Assembly (NCBI RefSeq): GCF_002155975.1
Contig: NZ_MUMI01000062.1
Span: forward strand, 1 to 54,143
Source of the DNA: Amycolatopsis kentuckyensis
GTDB lineage: Bacteria > Actinomycetota > Actinomycetes > Mycobacteriales > Pseudonocardiaceae
Direction of reading: 5' to 3'
Length of the DNA stretch: 54,143 nucleotides
The notes beneath the pieces are model-generated. The model did not search any database. It saw only the letters and a program-made list of their open reading frames with translations, and was not told the DNA's origin. Shown piece after piece: positions 17,051 to 24,138 of the stretch. The position numbers and the translations under genes were made by a program. The stretch's first letter is position 1, and the number at the start of each line of letters is the position of its first letter.

Positions 17051-17075
17051 AAACGCTCATCGCGAATGCGCGTTT
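17051..17075. promoter_or_regulatory. Putative DeoR operator 2, upstream of the GH114 gene
   Basis: On the minus strand it reads AAACGCGCATTC, one base, CGATGAGCGTTT. Against operator 1 the 21-base core GCGCATTCG...GAGCGTTT differs at only three positions. The halves form the same imperfect inverted repeat (9 of 12). It starts on the base after the deoR stop and ends two bases before the TTGACC -35 of the GH114 promoter. Confidence 0.65.
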
Positions 17076-17077
17076 CG

Positions 17078-17106
17078 TTGACCGCGGTGGTCGTCCTGCC
17101 TACCTT
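17078..17106 (+). promoter_or_regulatory. Promoter of the GH114 gene
   Basis: TTGACC (17078-17083), exactly 17 bases, then TACCTT (17101-17106): a good vegetative-type promoter. Predicted start of transcription is about 17113, giving a 29-base leader with GGAG 8 bases before the ATG. Confidence 0.6.
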
Positions 17107-17141
17107 TCGCCGACAACAGCCCCGACGATGATGGAGTCCGG

Positions 17142-17957
17142 ATGAAGCGTTCCCTCCCCGTCCACGGCAAGCGATTCGCTTCTTTCACGGCGGCGGGCGC
17201 ACTCGCCGCCGGCCTGCTCGCCGCGGTGGCCGCACCGGCGTCGGCCGCGGTCACCCTGCCCCCGCAGGCCGCCGGTTTCGACTACCAGATCGGCGGCGCC
17301 TACACCCCGCCTTCCGGTGTGCAGATCGTCAGCCGCGACGTCTCGGCGGCCCCGGCGAGCGGCAAGTACAACATCTGCTACCTCAACGCTTTCCAGGCGC
17401 AGGAAGGCGCGGACGGCGACTGGCCGAGCGACCTGCTGCTCCGTGATTCCAACGGCAACAAGGTCGTCGACCCGGACTGGAAGGAAACCCTGCTCGACCT
17501 GCGTACCGCGGACAAGCGCACGCGGGTCGCGGCCAAGGTCGGCGGCTGGATCGACACGTGCGCCTCGAAGGGGTACCAGGCGATCGAGCCGGACAACTAC
17601 GACAGCTACAGCCGGTCCAAGAACCTGCTCACCACCACGCACGCGCAGGAGTACATCAAGCTCCTGGCCGCCCGCGCGCACAGCAAGAACCTCGCCATCG
17701 CCCAGAAGAACACCCCGGAACTGGCCGGCAACCGGGTCGCCAACGGCCTCGACTTCGCCGTCACCGAGGAGTGCGGGGAATACGAGGAGTGCGCCGACTA
17801 CGCCGGCCCGTTCAACAACCGCGTGGTCGACGTCGAGTACACCGCTTCGGGCATGAGCAAGGGCTGCCCGGAGTGGAAGAGCAAGATCAGCATCGTGCGG
17901 CGGGACCTGTACGTGGTGCCCCAGGGGACGAGCGGGTACCTCCGCAAGACCTGCTGA
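17142..17957 (+). CDS. Secreted GH114 endo-alpha-1,4-polygalactosaminidase-like hydrolase
   Basis: The product has 271 residues: a signal peptide (residues 1-35; AAGLLAAVAAPASA, cleavage before AV) and a single GH114-type TIM-barrel domain. Family landmarks are FDYQIGGAYTPP, YNICYLNAFQAQ (76-87), the AIEPDNYDSY strand with Glu149 and Asp151/154, and FAVTEECGEYEEC with Glu209/210; acidic residues of the last two segments are the likely catalytic pair. Six Cys suggest up to three disulfides. GH114 enzymes, such as fungal Ega3 and a Pseudomonas enzyme, cleave alpha-1,4-linked galactosamine polymers outside the cell. It heads the plus-strand arm, right behind DeoR operator 2, and is followed by a sugar ABC importer. 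This is the gene that sets the substrate hypothesis for the locus. Confidence 0.85.
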   Translation: MKRSLPVHGKRFASFTAAGALAAGLLAAVAAPASAAVTLPPQAAGFDYQIGGAYTPPSGVQIVSRDVSAAPASGKYNICYLNAFQAQEGADGDWPSDLLLRDSNGNKVVDPDWKETLLDLRTADKRTRVAAKVGGWIDTCASKGYQAIEPDNYDSYSRSKNLLTTTHAQEYIKLLAARAHSKNLAIAQKNTPELAGNRVANGLDFAVTEECGEYEECADYAGPFNNRVVDVEYTASGMSKGCPEWKSKISIVRRDLYVVPQGTSGYLRKTC

Positions 17958-17966
17958 CAGCGCACC

Positions 17967-17995
17967 TTGACACGTCCGAGTGCGCTCGCTTTACT
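17967..17995 (+). promoter_or_regulatory. Strong promoter for the ABC importer / GH4 operon
   Basis: TTGACA (17967-17972), 17 bases, then TTTACT (17990-17995). Transcription would start near 18002, leaving a leader of about 165 bases. The spacer contains CGAGTGCGCTCG, a short imperfect palindrome whose reverse strand shares GCGCAYTCGGA with the DeoR operators; this could be a weak third site. Confidence 0.55.
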
Positions 17996-18002
17996 GCTGT
18001 CC

Positions 18003-18140
18003 ACGTCGGGGACGAACAGCCGACGTCAGAGGTACGCCCAGCCGGTATGTCGGCCTCCGCCGCGAGCCCGGACTGAGTCGCCAGGACCCTCGGGGTCCGA
18101 GGCGGGGTCGTGCCCACCATCATCCGGAGTTTCGATGATG
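18003..18140 (+). promoter_or_regulatory. Structured 5' leader of the ABC importer operon
   Basis: Starting at the predicted transcript 5' end are these perfect stems: ACGTCGG/CCGACGT (18003-18026, loop 10), and two mutually exclusive hairpins GGACCC/GGGTCC (18084-18098) and CCTCGG/CCGAGG (18088-18102). Last comes CATCATC/GATGATG (18118-18140), whose 9-base loop holds CGGAG and whose right arm holds two ATG codons. Competing stems and a ribosome site in a loop suggest translational or attenuation control; no known riboswitch is recognised. Confidence 0.35.
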
Positions 18141-18170
18141 TCTTTCCCCTTCCCCGGCAAGACCCGCTGA
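18135..18170 (+). CDS. Possible 11-residue leader peptide
   Basis: ATG ATG at 18135-18140 opens a short frame encoding MMSFPFPGKTR, preceded by CGGAG 5 bases upstream. Its TGA shares its last base with the ATG of the binding-protein gene (TGATG, 18168-18172), the layout of reinitiation coupling. The binding-protein gene itself has only a poor ribosome site, which supports translation being passed on from this leader. It is short, so it could be chance. Confidence 0.35.
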   Translation: MMSFPFPGKTR

Positions 18171-19435
18171 TGGACCGCCGCGGATTCCTGCGCGGCGCCG
18201 GTGGTCTGGCCCTCGGTGCCGCCCTGGCCGGCTGCGGCCCGGCGCGGGCCACCGGGGGCCCGGTCACGGTGGAGGTCTGGCACGGCCAGACCGACACCGG
18301 CAAGAAGGTCCTGGAAGAGCTCGTCGCCGACTTCCACCGGACCCACCCCGGGATCCGGATCGACCTCGGCGGCGGCGTCCTCGCCGACGCGATGCTCCAG
18401 AAGATCACCGCGGCGCTCGCGTCGGGGTCGTTCCCGGACATCGCCTACGTCTTCGGCTCGGACCTCGCCAGCGTGGCGCGCAGCCCCAGCGTCGTCGACG
18501 TCACCGGCCTGGTCGACGCGGGCCCCGGTTTCTGGGCACCGGCGCGGGAAGCGGTCACCGTCAACGGCCGCGTCCGCGCGGTGCCGGCGCTGCTCGACTC
18601 GCTGGCCGTGGTGTGCAACAAGGAGCTGTTCGCGGGCGCCGGGATCCCGGTGCCCGCCGCGGGCTGGACGTGGGCCGACTTCGTCACCACGGCGAAGAAG
18701 CTCACCGACGCGGGCAGCGGCACCTTCGGCACCGCCTGGCCCGCCACCGGCGACGAGGACACCGTGTGGCGGCTGTGGCCGATGGTGTGGGACCTCGGCG
18801 GCGACGTCGTCGGCGCGGGCGGGCGCGGCATCGGGTTCGCCGACCAGGGCGTCCGGGCCCTGGAAGTCGTCCGCGACCTCGCCGCGGCGAAGGCCGTCTA
18901 CCTCGACCCGAAGACCGGCAGCGAGCAGATGTACCAGGCGTTCCAGGCCGGGCACATCGGGATGGTGCCGACCGGCCCGTGGCAGCTGCCCGACATCACC
19001 GACGCCGGGATCGACTACGCGGTCGTGCCGCTGCCGAGCTTCAGCGGCCGTCCGGTGACCATCTCCGGCCCGGACACCTGGACGCTGTTCGACAACGGCG
19101 AAGAACGCGTGGCGGCGGCCCGCACGTTCCTGTCCTGGCTGGCGGACCCGGCCCAGGACGTCCGCTGGGACGACGGCGCGGGCAGTCTCCCGCTGAGCCG
19201 CCGGACGCAGCAACTGCCCGCGTGGCAGGAGAAAACCGCCGAGACCCCGGGCCTGCCGGTCTTCGTCGACGCGCTGGAGAACGCCCGCGTGCGGCCCGTG
19301 CACCCGGCCTACCCCCAGGTGTCGGCGGCCCTCGGCACCGCGATCGTCGCCGTGCTGCTCGGCCGGGCGACACCGGCCGACGCGATGCGCGACTGCGCCG
19401 CGGCGGCGAACGCCGCCCTGATCATTCCGCGATAG
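18170..19435 (+). CDS. Sugar ABC transporter substrate-binding lipoprotein
   Basis: The product has 421 residues and is of the family 1 (MalE-like) extracellular solute-binding type. The N-terminus MDRRGFLRGAGGLALGAALAGC carries a twin-arginine motif (RRGFLR) and a lipobox (LAGC, Cys22), so it is probably Tat-exported and lipid-anchored. Body features include VEVWHGQTDTGKKVLEELVA at the start of the mature part and GPWQLPDI, GPDTWTLFDN near the hinge. ATG 18170 is preferred over an upstream GTG at 18110 because the signal peptide starts here. With the two permeases after it, it imports a sugar or oligosaccharide; the GH114 gene just before suggests galactosamine-containing oligosaccharides. 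Confidence 0.93.
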   Translation: MDRRGFLRGAGGLALGAALAGCGPARATGGPVTVEVWHGQTDTGKKVLEELVADFHRTHPGIRIDLGGGVLADAMLQKITAALASGSFPDIAYVFGSDLASVARSPSVVDVTGLVDAGPGFWAPAREAVTVNGRVRAVPALLDSLAVVCNKELFAGAGIPVPAAGWTWADFVTTAKKLTDAGSGTFGTAWPATGDEDTVWRLWPMVWDLGGDVVGAGGRGIGFADQGVRALEVVRDLAAAKAVYLDPKTGSEQMYQAFQAGHIGMVPTGPWQLPDITDAGIDYAVVPLPSFSGRPVTISGPDTWTLFDNGEERVAAARTFLSWLADPAQDVRWDDGAGSLPLSRRTQQLPAWQEKTAETPGLPVFVDALENARVRPVHPAYPQVSAALGTAIVAVLLGRATPADAMRDCAAAANAALIIPR

Positions 19436-19444
19436 GGAGCCGCC

Positions 19445-20356
19445 ATGCCCGGACTGCCGAGGCCCATCACCGTCACCTCGATCCACCGGCGGCGCCGCGA
19501 AACCGCGGCCGCGTGGGCCTACGTCTCCCCCGCCGTGCTCATCATCCTCGGCCTCGGCGTGGTGCCCGTGGCCTGGTCGCTCGTGCTGTCCTTCCAGGCC
19601 GACGACCTGGTGACCCCGAGCCGCTGGGTGGGCGTGGACAACTACGCCGCGCTCGCCCAGGACCCGCACTTCGCCCAGGCCGTCGGCAACACCGTGCTGT
19701 ACACGGTGCTCTACGTCCCGCTCAGCATCCTGTTCGGGTTCCTGCTGGCCCAGGCGCTGAACCGGCGCATCCGCCTGGTCGGTGTCTACCGGACGCTCGT
19801 GTTCGTCCCGTTCGTGCTGTCGGCGACGGCCCAGGGCGTGCTGTTCTCCTTCATCCTCGACCCGCAGTTCGGCGCGGCCAACTCGCTGCTGCACCACCTC
19901 GGCGTGTCGCCGCAGGGCTTCCTGACCGACCCGGCGCAGGCGCTGCTGGTGCTGGTCGGCATCACGCTGTGGAGCGGCACCGGCTTCTGCGTCGTGGTGT
20001 ACCTGGCCGCGCTGCAGGACGTGCCGCCGTCGCTGATCGAGGCCGCGCGGCTGGACGGCGCCGGAACGTGGCGCGTGCTGCGGCACGTGACGCTGCCCGC
20101 GGTCACCCCGGTGACGGCGTTCCTCGTGCTGTGGCAGCTGATCACGTCGCTGCAGGTGTTCGACCTGGTGTACGTGACGACCAAGGGCGGCCCGCTCGGC
20201 TCGACCACGGTCATCGTCTACTTCGTCTGGGAGCAGGCGTTCAAGAACTTCACCGCCGGCTACGGCGCGGCGTCGGCCTACGTGCTGGCGCTGGCCCTGC
20301 TGGTCGTCGTGGTGGCCATCCGCGTGCTGCGCCGGCCCGGGAAGGCGCTCCGATGA
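19445..20356 (+). CDS. Sugar ABC transporter permease (MalF/UgpA type)
   Basis: The product has 303 residues and six predicted membrane segments beginning with AAAWAYVSPAVLIILGLGVV. The cytoplasmic EAA loop that contacts the ATPase is IEAARLDGAGTWRVLRHVTL. GGGAG lies 6 bases before the ATG, and the gene starts 10 bases after the binding-protein stop. Its own stop overlaps the start of the second permease (ATGA). No ATP-binding gene is in the cluster, so a shared MsiK-type ATPase encoded elsewhere is expected, as is usual for such importers in actinomycetes. Confidence 0.93.
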   Translation: MPGLPRPITVTSIHRRRRETAAAWAYVSPAVLIILGLGVVPVAWSLVLSFQADDLVTPSRWVGVDNYAALAQDPHFAQAVGNTVLYTVLYVPLSILFGFLLAQALNRRIRLVGVYRTLVFVPFVLSATAQGVLFSFILDPQFGAANSLLHHLGVSPQGFLTDPAQALLVLVGITLWSGTGFCVVVYLAALQDVPPSLIEAARLDGAGTWRVLRHVTLPAVTPVTAFLVLWQLITSLQVFDLVYVTTKGGPLGSTTVIVYFVWEQAFKNFTAGYGAASAYVLALALLVVVVAIRVLRRPGKALR

Positions 20357-21234
20357 CGATACAGCCGGCCGAAATCGACGTGCCCGCGACCCGTACCGCG
20401 CTGCCCTCGCTGCGCCGGCCGCGGTTGCCCTTCAGTCCCTGGCACCTGCTGCTCGTGCCGCTGGCGCTCGTGTTCGCGGCACCGCTGGTCTGGCTGCTGC
20501 TCAGTTCCGTGATGAGCAACGCCGAGATCAACCGGTTCCCACCCGCGCTCTGGCCGTCCCGGGTGGACTTTTCCGGTTACCGCTACGTCCTCGAGAACGC
20601 CTTGTTCCTGCGCTGGTTCACGAACTCGCTGATCGTCTCGGCGGTGACCGTGGTGTCGAACCTGCTGTTCGGCACGCTGGGCGGGTACGCGTTCGCGCGG
20701 ATGCGGTTCGGCGGCTCGCGGGCGCTGCTCGCGCTGATGGTCGCGACGATGGCGATCCCGTTCCAGCTCACCATGATCCCGACGTTCCTGGTGATGAAGA
20801 AGCTCGGCCTGATCGACACGCTGGGCGCGCTCATCGTGCCGTCGCTGGTGACGCCGTTCGCGGTGTTCCTGCTGCGCCAGTTCTTCCTGTCGCTGCCCCG
20901 GGAACTCGAAGAGGCGGCGTGGATCGACGGCTGCTCACGGTTGCGCGTGCTGTTCACCATCGTGGTGCCGCTGTCGCGGCCCGCGCTGAGCACGGTGGCC
21001 GTGCTGACGTTCCTCAGCACGTGGAACGACCTGACCTGGCCGCTGATCGCGGTCAACCACGACACGACGTACACGCTGCAGCTGGGGCTGACGACGTTCC
21101 AGGGCCAGCACCACACGAACTGGGCCGCGGTGATGGCGGGCAACGTCATCACCGTGCTGCCCGTGCTGCTGGCCTTCCTCGGCGCGCAGAAGACGTTCAT
21201 CCAGTCGGTCACCTCCAGCGGCCTCAAGGGCTGA
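20353..21234 (+). CDS. Sugar ABC transporter permease (MalG/UgpE type)
   Basis: The product has 293 residues with six membrane segments. The N-terminal one is WHLLLVPLALVFAAPLVWLL, and the family segment ALMVATMAIPFQLTMIPTFL precedes the EAA loop LEEAAWIDGCSRLRVLFTIV. The start codon overlaps the stop of the first permease gene (ATGA at 20353-20356), showing translational coupling. It forms the heterodimeric channel with the preceding permease. The C-terminus FIQSVTSSGLKG is the typical MalG-type end. Confidence 0.93.
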   Translation: MTIQPAEIDVPATRTALPSLRRPRLPFSPWHLLLVPLALVFAAPLVWLLLSSVMSNAEINRFPPALWPSRVDFSGYRYVLENALFLRWFTNSLIVSAVTVVSNLLFGTLGGYAFARMRFGGSRALLALMVATMAIPFQLTMIPTFLVMKKLGLIDTLGALIVPSLVTPFAVFLLRQFFLSLPRELEEAAWIDGCSRLRVLFTIVVPLSRPALSTVAVLTFLSTWNDLTWPLIAVNHDTTYTLQLGLTTFQGQHHTNWAAVMAGNVITVLPVLLAFLGAQKTFIQSVTSSGLKG

Positions 21235-21256
21235 CTCCGCACGGATCGGATTTTCG

Positions 21257-22570
21257 ATGACTCCCAAGATCACCTTCGTCGGCGCGGGCAGCGTCGTGTT
21301 CACCCAGGGCCTGCTCGCCGACCTGTTCGCCTACCCGGAGCTGGACGGCGTGCACGTCGCCCTGCACGACATCGATCCGGACCGGCTGGCGACCGCGCTG
21401 GCCGCGGCCCGGCGGATCGCCGAAGTGCGGGGCGTGAAACCGGTGCTCACCGCGCACACCGACCGCCGGGAAGCGTTGTCGGGCGCGGACTTCGTCGTGA
21501 ACATCGTCCAGATCGGGATGGCGGCGGCGACCCGCACCGACTTCGAGGTGCCGGAGCGGCACGGCCTGCACCAGACCATCGGCGACACCCTCGGCATCGG
21601 CGGGATCTTCCGCGCGCTGCGGACGTTTCCCTTCCTGAAGGCACTCGGCGACGACATCGCCGACGTCTGCCCGGAGGCGTGGCTGCTGAACTACACGAAC
21701 CCGATGGCGATGAACGTCCAGTACCTGGGCGAGGCCACCGGGCTGACGCGGGTCGTCGGGCTGTGCCACTCGGTGTACTGGACCGTGCACGGGCTCGCCG
21801 CCCTCGTCGGGGTGCCGTTCGACGAGGTCACCTACGTCGCGGCCGGCGTCAACCACCAGGCGTGGGTGCTGCGGTTCGAGCACGCGGGCGCGGACTTGTA
21901 CCCGCGGCTGCGGGAGCTGGCGGAGTCCGACGGGCAGCTGCGGCGGCGCGTCCGGTTCGACATGCTGCGGCGCCTGGGCTACTACCCGACCGAGACCAGC
22001 GAGCACTCGGCCGAGTACGTGCCCTGGTACCTCAAGCACGACAGTGAAATCGAGCGCCTGCGGTTGCCGGTCGGTGCCTACCTCGGCATCGTCGCGGAGA
22101 ACGAGGCCGAGTACGAGCGGACCCGGCGGGCGATCGCGGCCGACGAGCCGCTGCCGGTCGAAGGCACGGGCGAGTACGCGCCGCAGATCGTCCACAGCAT
22201 GGTCACCGGCACCCCGCGGACCGTCTACGGCAACGTCGTCAACCGGGGCCTGATCGAGAACCTGCCGTCCGGCGGCGTGGTCGAGGTGCCGTGCCTGGTC
22301 GACGGCACCGGCGTCCGGCCGACCCGGATCGGCGCGCTGCCGCCGCAGCTCGCGGCGCTCAACCGGACGTACCTGAGCGTCAACGAGCTCGTCGTGCGCG
22401 CGGCCGTCGAAGACGACCCGCACCATGTCCGGCACGCGGCGATGATCGACCCCGCCACGGCGGCCGCGCTGCCGGTCGAGCGGATCTTCGAGCTGTGCGA
22501 CGACCTCGTCCGGGCCCACGGCGACCGGCTCCAGCCCGCCCTGCGCGCGGTCCTCGGCCGGTCATCCTAG
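21257..22570 (+). CDS. GH4 family NAD-dependent glycosidase, alpha-galactosidase signature
   Basis: The 437-residue protein opens with the GH4 Rossmann motif KITFVGAGSVVFTQGLLADL (NAD binding). NIVQIGMAA and NYTNPMAM are family segments. The metal-binding Cys170 lies in CHSV (170-173), the signature associated with alpha-galactosidases such as MelA, as opposed to CHEV (alpha-glucosidases) or CNxP (phospho-beta-glucosidases). His200 in GVNH is the second ligand. GH4 enzymes use a redox-elimination mechanism with NAD and Mn2+ and act in the cytoplasm. It is the last gene of the importer operon and should split imported alpha-galactosides, possibly with galactosamine at the cleaved position. Its stop overlaps the convergent sigma-factor gene by 9 bases. 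Confidence 0.92.
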   Translation: MTPKITFVGAGSVVFTQGLLADLFAYPELDGVHVALHDIDPDRLATALAAARRIAEVRGVKPVLTAHTDRREALSGADFVVNIVQIGMAAATRTDFEVPERHGLHQTIGDTLGIGGIFRALRTFPFLKALGDDIADVCPEAWLLNYTNPMAMNVQYLGEATGLTRVVGLCHSVYWTVHGLAALVGVPFDEVTYVAAGVNHQAWVLRFEHAGADLYPRLRELAESDGQLRRRVRFDMLRRLGYYPTETSEHSAEYVPWYLKHDSEIERLRLPVGAYLGIVAENEAEYERTRRAIAADEPLPVEGTGEYAPQIVHSMVTGTPRTVYGNVVNRGLIENLPSGGVVEVPCLVDGTGVRPTRIGALPPQLAALNRTYLSVNELVVRAAVEDDPHHVRHAAMIDPATAAALPVERIFELCDDLVRAHGDRLQPALRAVLGRSS

Positions 22571-23761
22571 GCGGGCGGCGCGGGCCAGGAGGTGGCGCCG
22601 CTCGGGTTCGCTGGTGGTGCGCCGGGCCGCCGCGCGGTAGCCGGCACGGGCCGCCTCGTGGTCGCCGGCCAGCTCCTGCAGGTGGGCGCGCACGGACAGG
22701 AGGTGGTGGGAGGCGGAGAGGCGCTCGTCGGCCGAGAGGCCCTCGAGCAGGGCCAGCCCGGCCGCGGGTCCGTGCACCTCGGCCACCGCGACCGCCCGGT
22801 TGAGCGTCACCGCCGGGTTGGGCGCCACCCGCTCGAGAACCGTGTAGAGGGCCAGGATCTGCGGCCAGTCCGTGGCTTCCGCGGCCGGGGCCTCGTCGTG
22901 TACGGCGGCGATCGCGGCCTGCAGCTGGTACGGGCCGACTGGGCCGGTCGCCAGCGCACCGGTCACCAGTGCCAGGCCCTCGGCGATGGCTTCGGTGTCC
23001 CAGAGCGTGCGGTCCTGCTCGCCCAGCGGCACCAGCGACCCGTCCGGGGCCGTGCGAGCCGGGCGGCGGGCGTCGGTCAGCAGCAGCAGGGCCAGCAGCC
23101 CGGCGACTTCACCGTCGCCGGGGACCAGCCGGTGCAGCTCGCGGGCCAGCCGGATGGCCTCGGCCGTCAGCTCGGCCCGCACCAGCCGGGTCCCCGACGT
23201 GGCCGTGTAGCCCTCGTTGAAGACGAGGTAGACCACGTGGAGCACGACGCCGAGCCGCGCCGCCTGCTCGGCCGGGGGCGGCAGCGCGAAGCCGGCCCCC
23301 TTGAGGCGGTGCTTGGCCCGGCTGATGCGCTGGGCCATGGTCACCTCGGGCACCAGGAAGGCCCGGGCGATCTCGGCCGTCGACAGGCCGCCGACGGCCC
23401 GCAGCGTCAGCGCGATCTGCGAGGAGGGCGTCAACGCCGGGTGACAGCACAGGAACAGAAGCGTGAGCGTGTCGTCGCCGGCTTCGACCTCGCCACCGGC
23501 GGGCGGAGTGCGGAGGGCGTCCGCCTCCTCCCGCCGGCGACGAGCGGCGTCGCTGCGGACCTGGTCGGCGAGGCGCCGCGACGCCACCGTCACCAGCCAC
23601 GCCCGGGGGTTCTCCGGCCACCCGTCCACCGGCCACTGGGCCGCGGCCGCCGCCAGCGCTTCCTGGACGGCGTCCTCGCACGCGTCGAACTGCCCGTAGC
23701 GGCGCACCAGCGTGCCGAGCACGTCCGGGACCAGCCGCCGGACGGCCTGCCAGCCCGTCAC
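22562..23761 (-). CDS. ECF42-type RNA polymerase sigma factor with C-terminal DUF6596/TPR region
   Basis: The product has 399 residues. The first 180 hold sigma region 2 (FDACEDAVQEALAAAAAQWP, RAWLVTVASRRLADQVRSDA) and region 4 (LTLRAVGGLSTAEIARAFLVPEVTMAQRISRAK). The remaining 200 are the DUF6596-type helical extension (VVYLVFNEGYTATSG, then TPR-like repeats near ALYTVLERVAPNPAVTLNRA) that marks the ECF42 group. GTG 23761 overlaps the stop of the YCII-domain gene (GTGA). ECF42 factors are almost always encoded with YCII/DGPF proteins and lack a classical anti-sigma factor; the C-terminal extension is thought to control them. Confidence 0.93.
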   Translation of the reverse strand: MTGWQAVRRLVPDVLGTLVRRYGQFDACEDAVQEALAAAAAQWPVDGWPENPRAWLVTVASRRLADQVRSDAARRRREEADALRTPPAGGEVEAGDDTLTLLFLCCHPALTPSSQIALTLRAVGGLSTAEIARAFLVPEVTMAQRISRAKHRLKGAGFALPPPAEQAARLGVVLHVVYLVFNEGYTATSGTRLVRAELTAEAIRLARELHRLVPGDGEVAGLLALLLLTDARRPARTAPDGSLVPLGEQDRTLWDTEAIAEGLALVTGALATGPVGPYQLQAAIAAVHDEAPAAEATDWPQILALYTVLERVAPNPAVTLNRAVAVAEVHGPAAGLALLEGLSADERLSASHHLLSVRAHLQELAGDHEAARAGYRAAARRTTSEPERRHLLARAARLG

Positions 23762-24138
23762 GGCGCGACGTCGGCCTCGTGCATCAGCGGCCGGACCTCG
23801 ACACCCCAGTAGCGCGCCGAGGGAGCGCGGGCCGCGATCTCCAGGGCCCGGTCCATGCCGTCGCAGTCGACGATCATGAAGCTGCCCAGGAACTCCTTGG
23901 CCTCGGCGTAGGGACCGTCGGTCACCACCGGGGTCCCGCCGGTGACCCGGACCATCTTCGTGTTCACCTCGTCGGCGACGCCGTAGGCGCCGACCAGCTC
24001 GCCCGACTCGAACAGCTCCCGGTTGAGGGCGTCGGTCTCGCGGATGATCTCCGCGAGGGTCTCCGCCCCCACCGAGTTGAAGGCTTCCTCGTTGCCGTAG
24101 ATCAACAGCATGTACTTCACCGTTCGCTCCTCTCTCAC
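23758..24138 (-). CDS. YCII-related (DGPF-type) protein
   Basis: The product has 126 residues and a single YCII/DGPF ferredoxin-like domain: MLLIYGNEEAF at the start, VTDGPYAEAKEFLGSFMIVD with the DGP(F/Y) motif, and a C-terminal helix region ending in EVRPLMHEA. These proteins are the standard partners of ECF42 sigma factors; their biochemical role is not settled, but oxidative or antibiotic stress has been suggested for the group. It overlaps both neighbours (ATGA at 24135-24138 with the reductase, GTGA with the sigma gene), forming a tight three-gene operon. Confidence 0.92.
   Translation of the reverse strand: MREERTVKYMLLIYGNEEAFNSVGAETLAEIIRETDALNRELFESGELVGAYGVADEVNTKMVRVTGGTPVVTDGPYAEAKEFLGSFMIVDCDGMDRALEIAARAPSARYWGVEVRPLMHEADVAP

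Noticed and set aside
18110..18169. GTG 18110 as the start of the binding protein
   Set aside because: It would put 20 hydrophilic residues before a twin-arginine lipoprotein signal peptide; ATG 18170 starts the signal directly.
18026..20086. A 686-codon frame on the minus strand opposite the importer genes
   Set aside because: Antisense shadow with no recognisable motif; the plus strand encodes the binding protein and permease.
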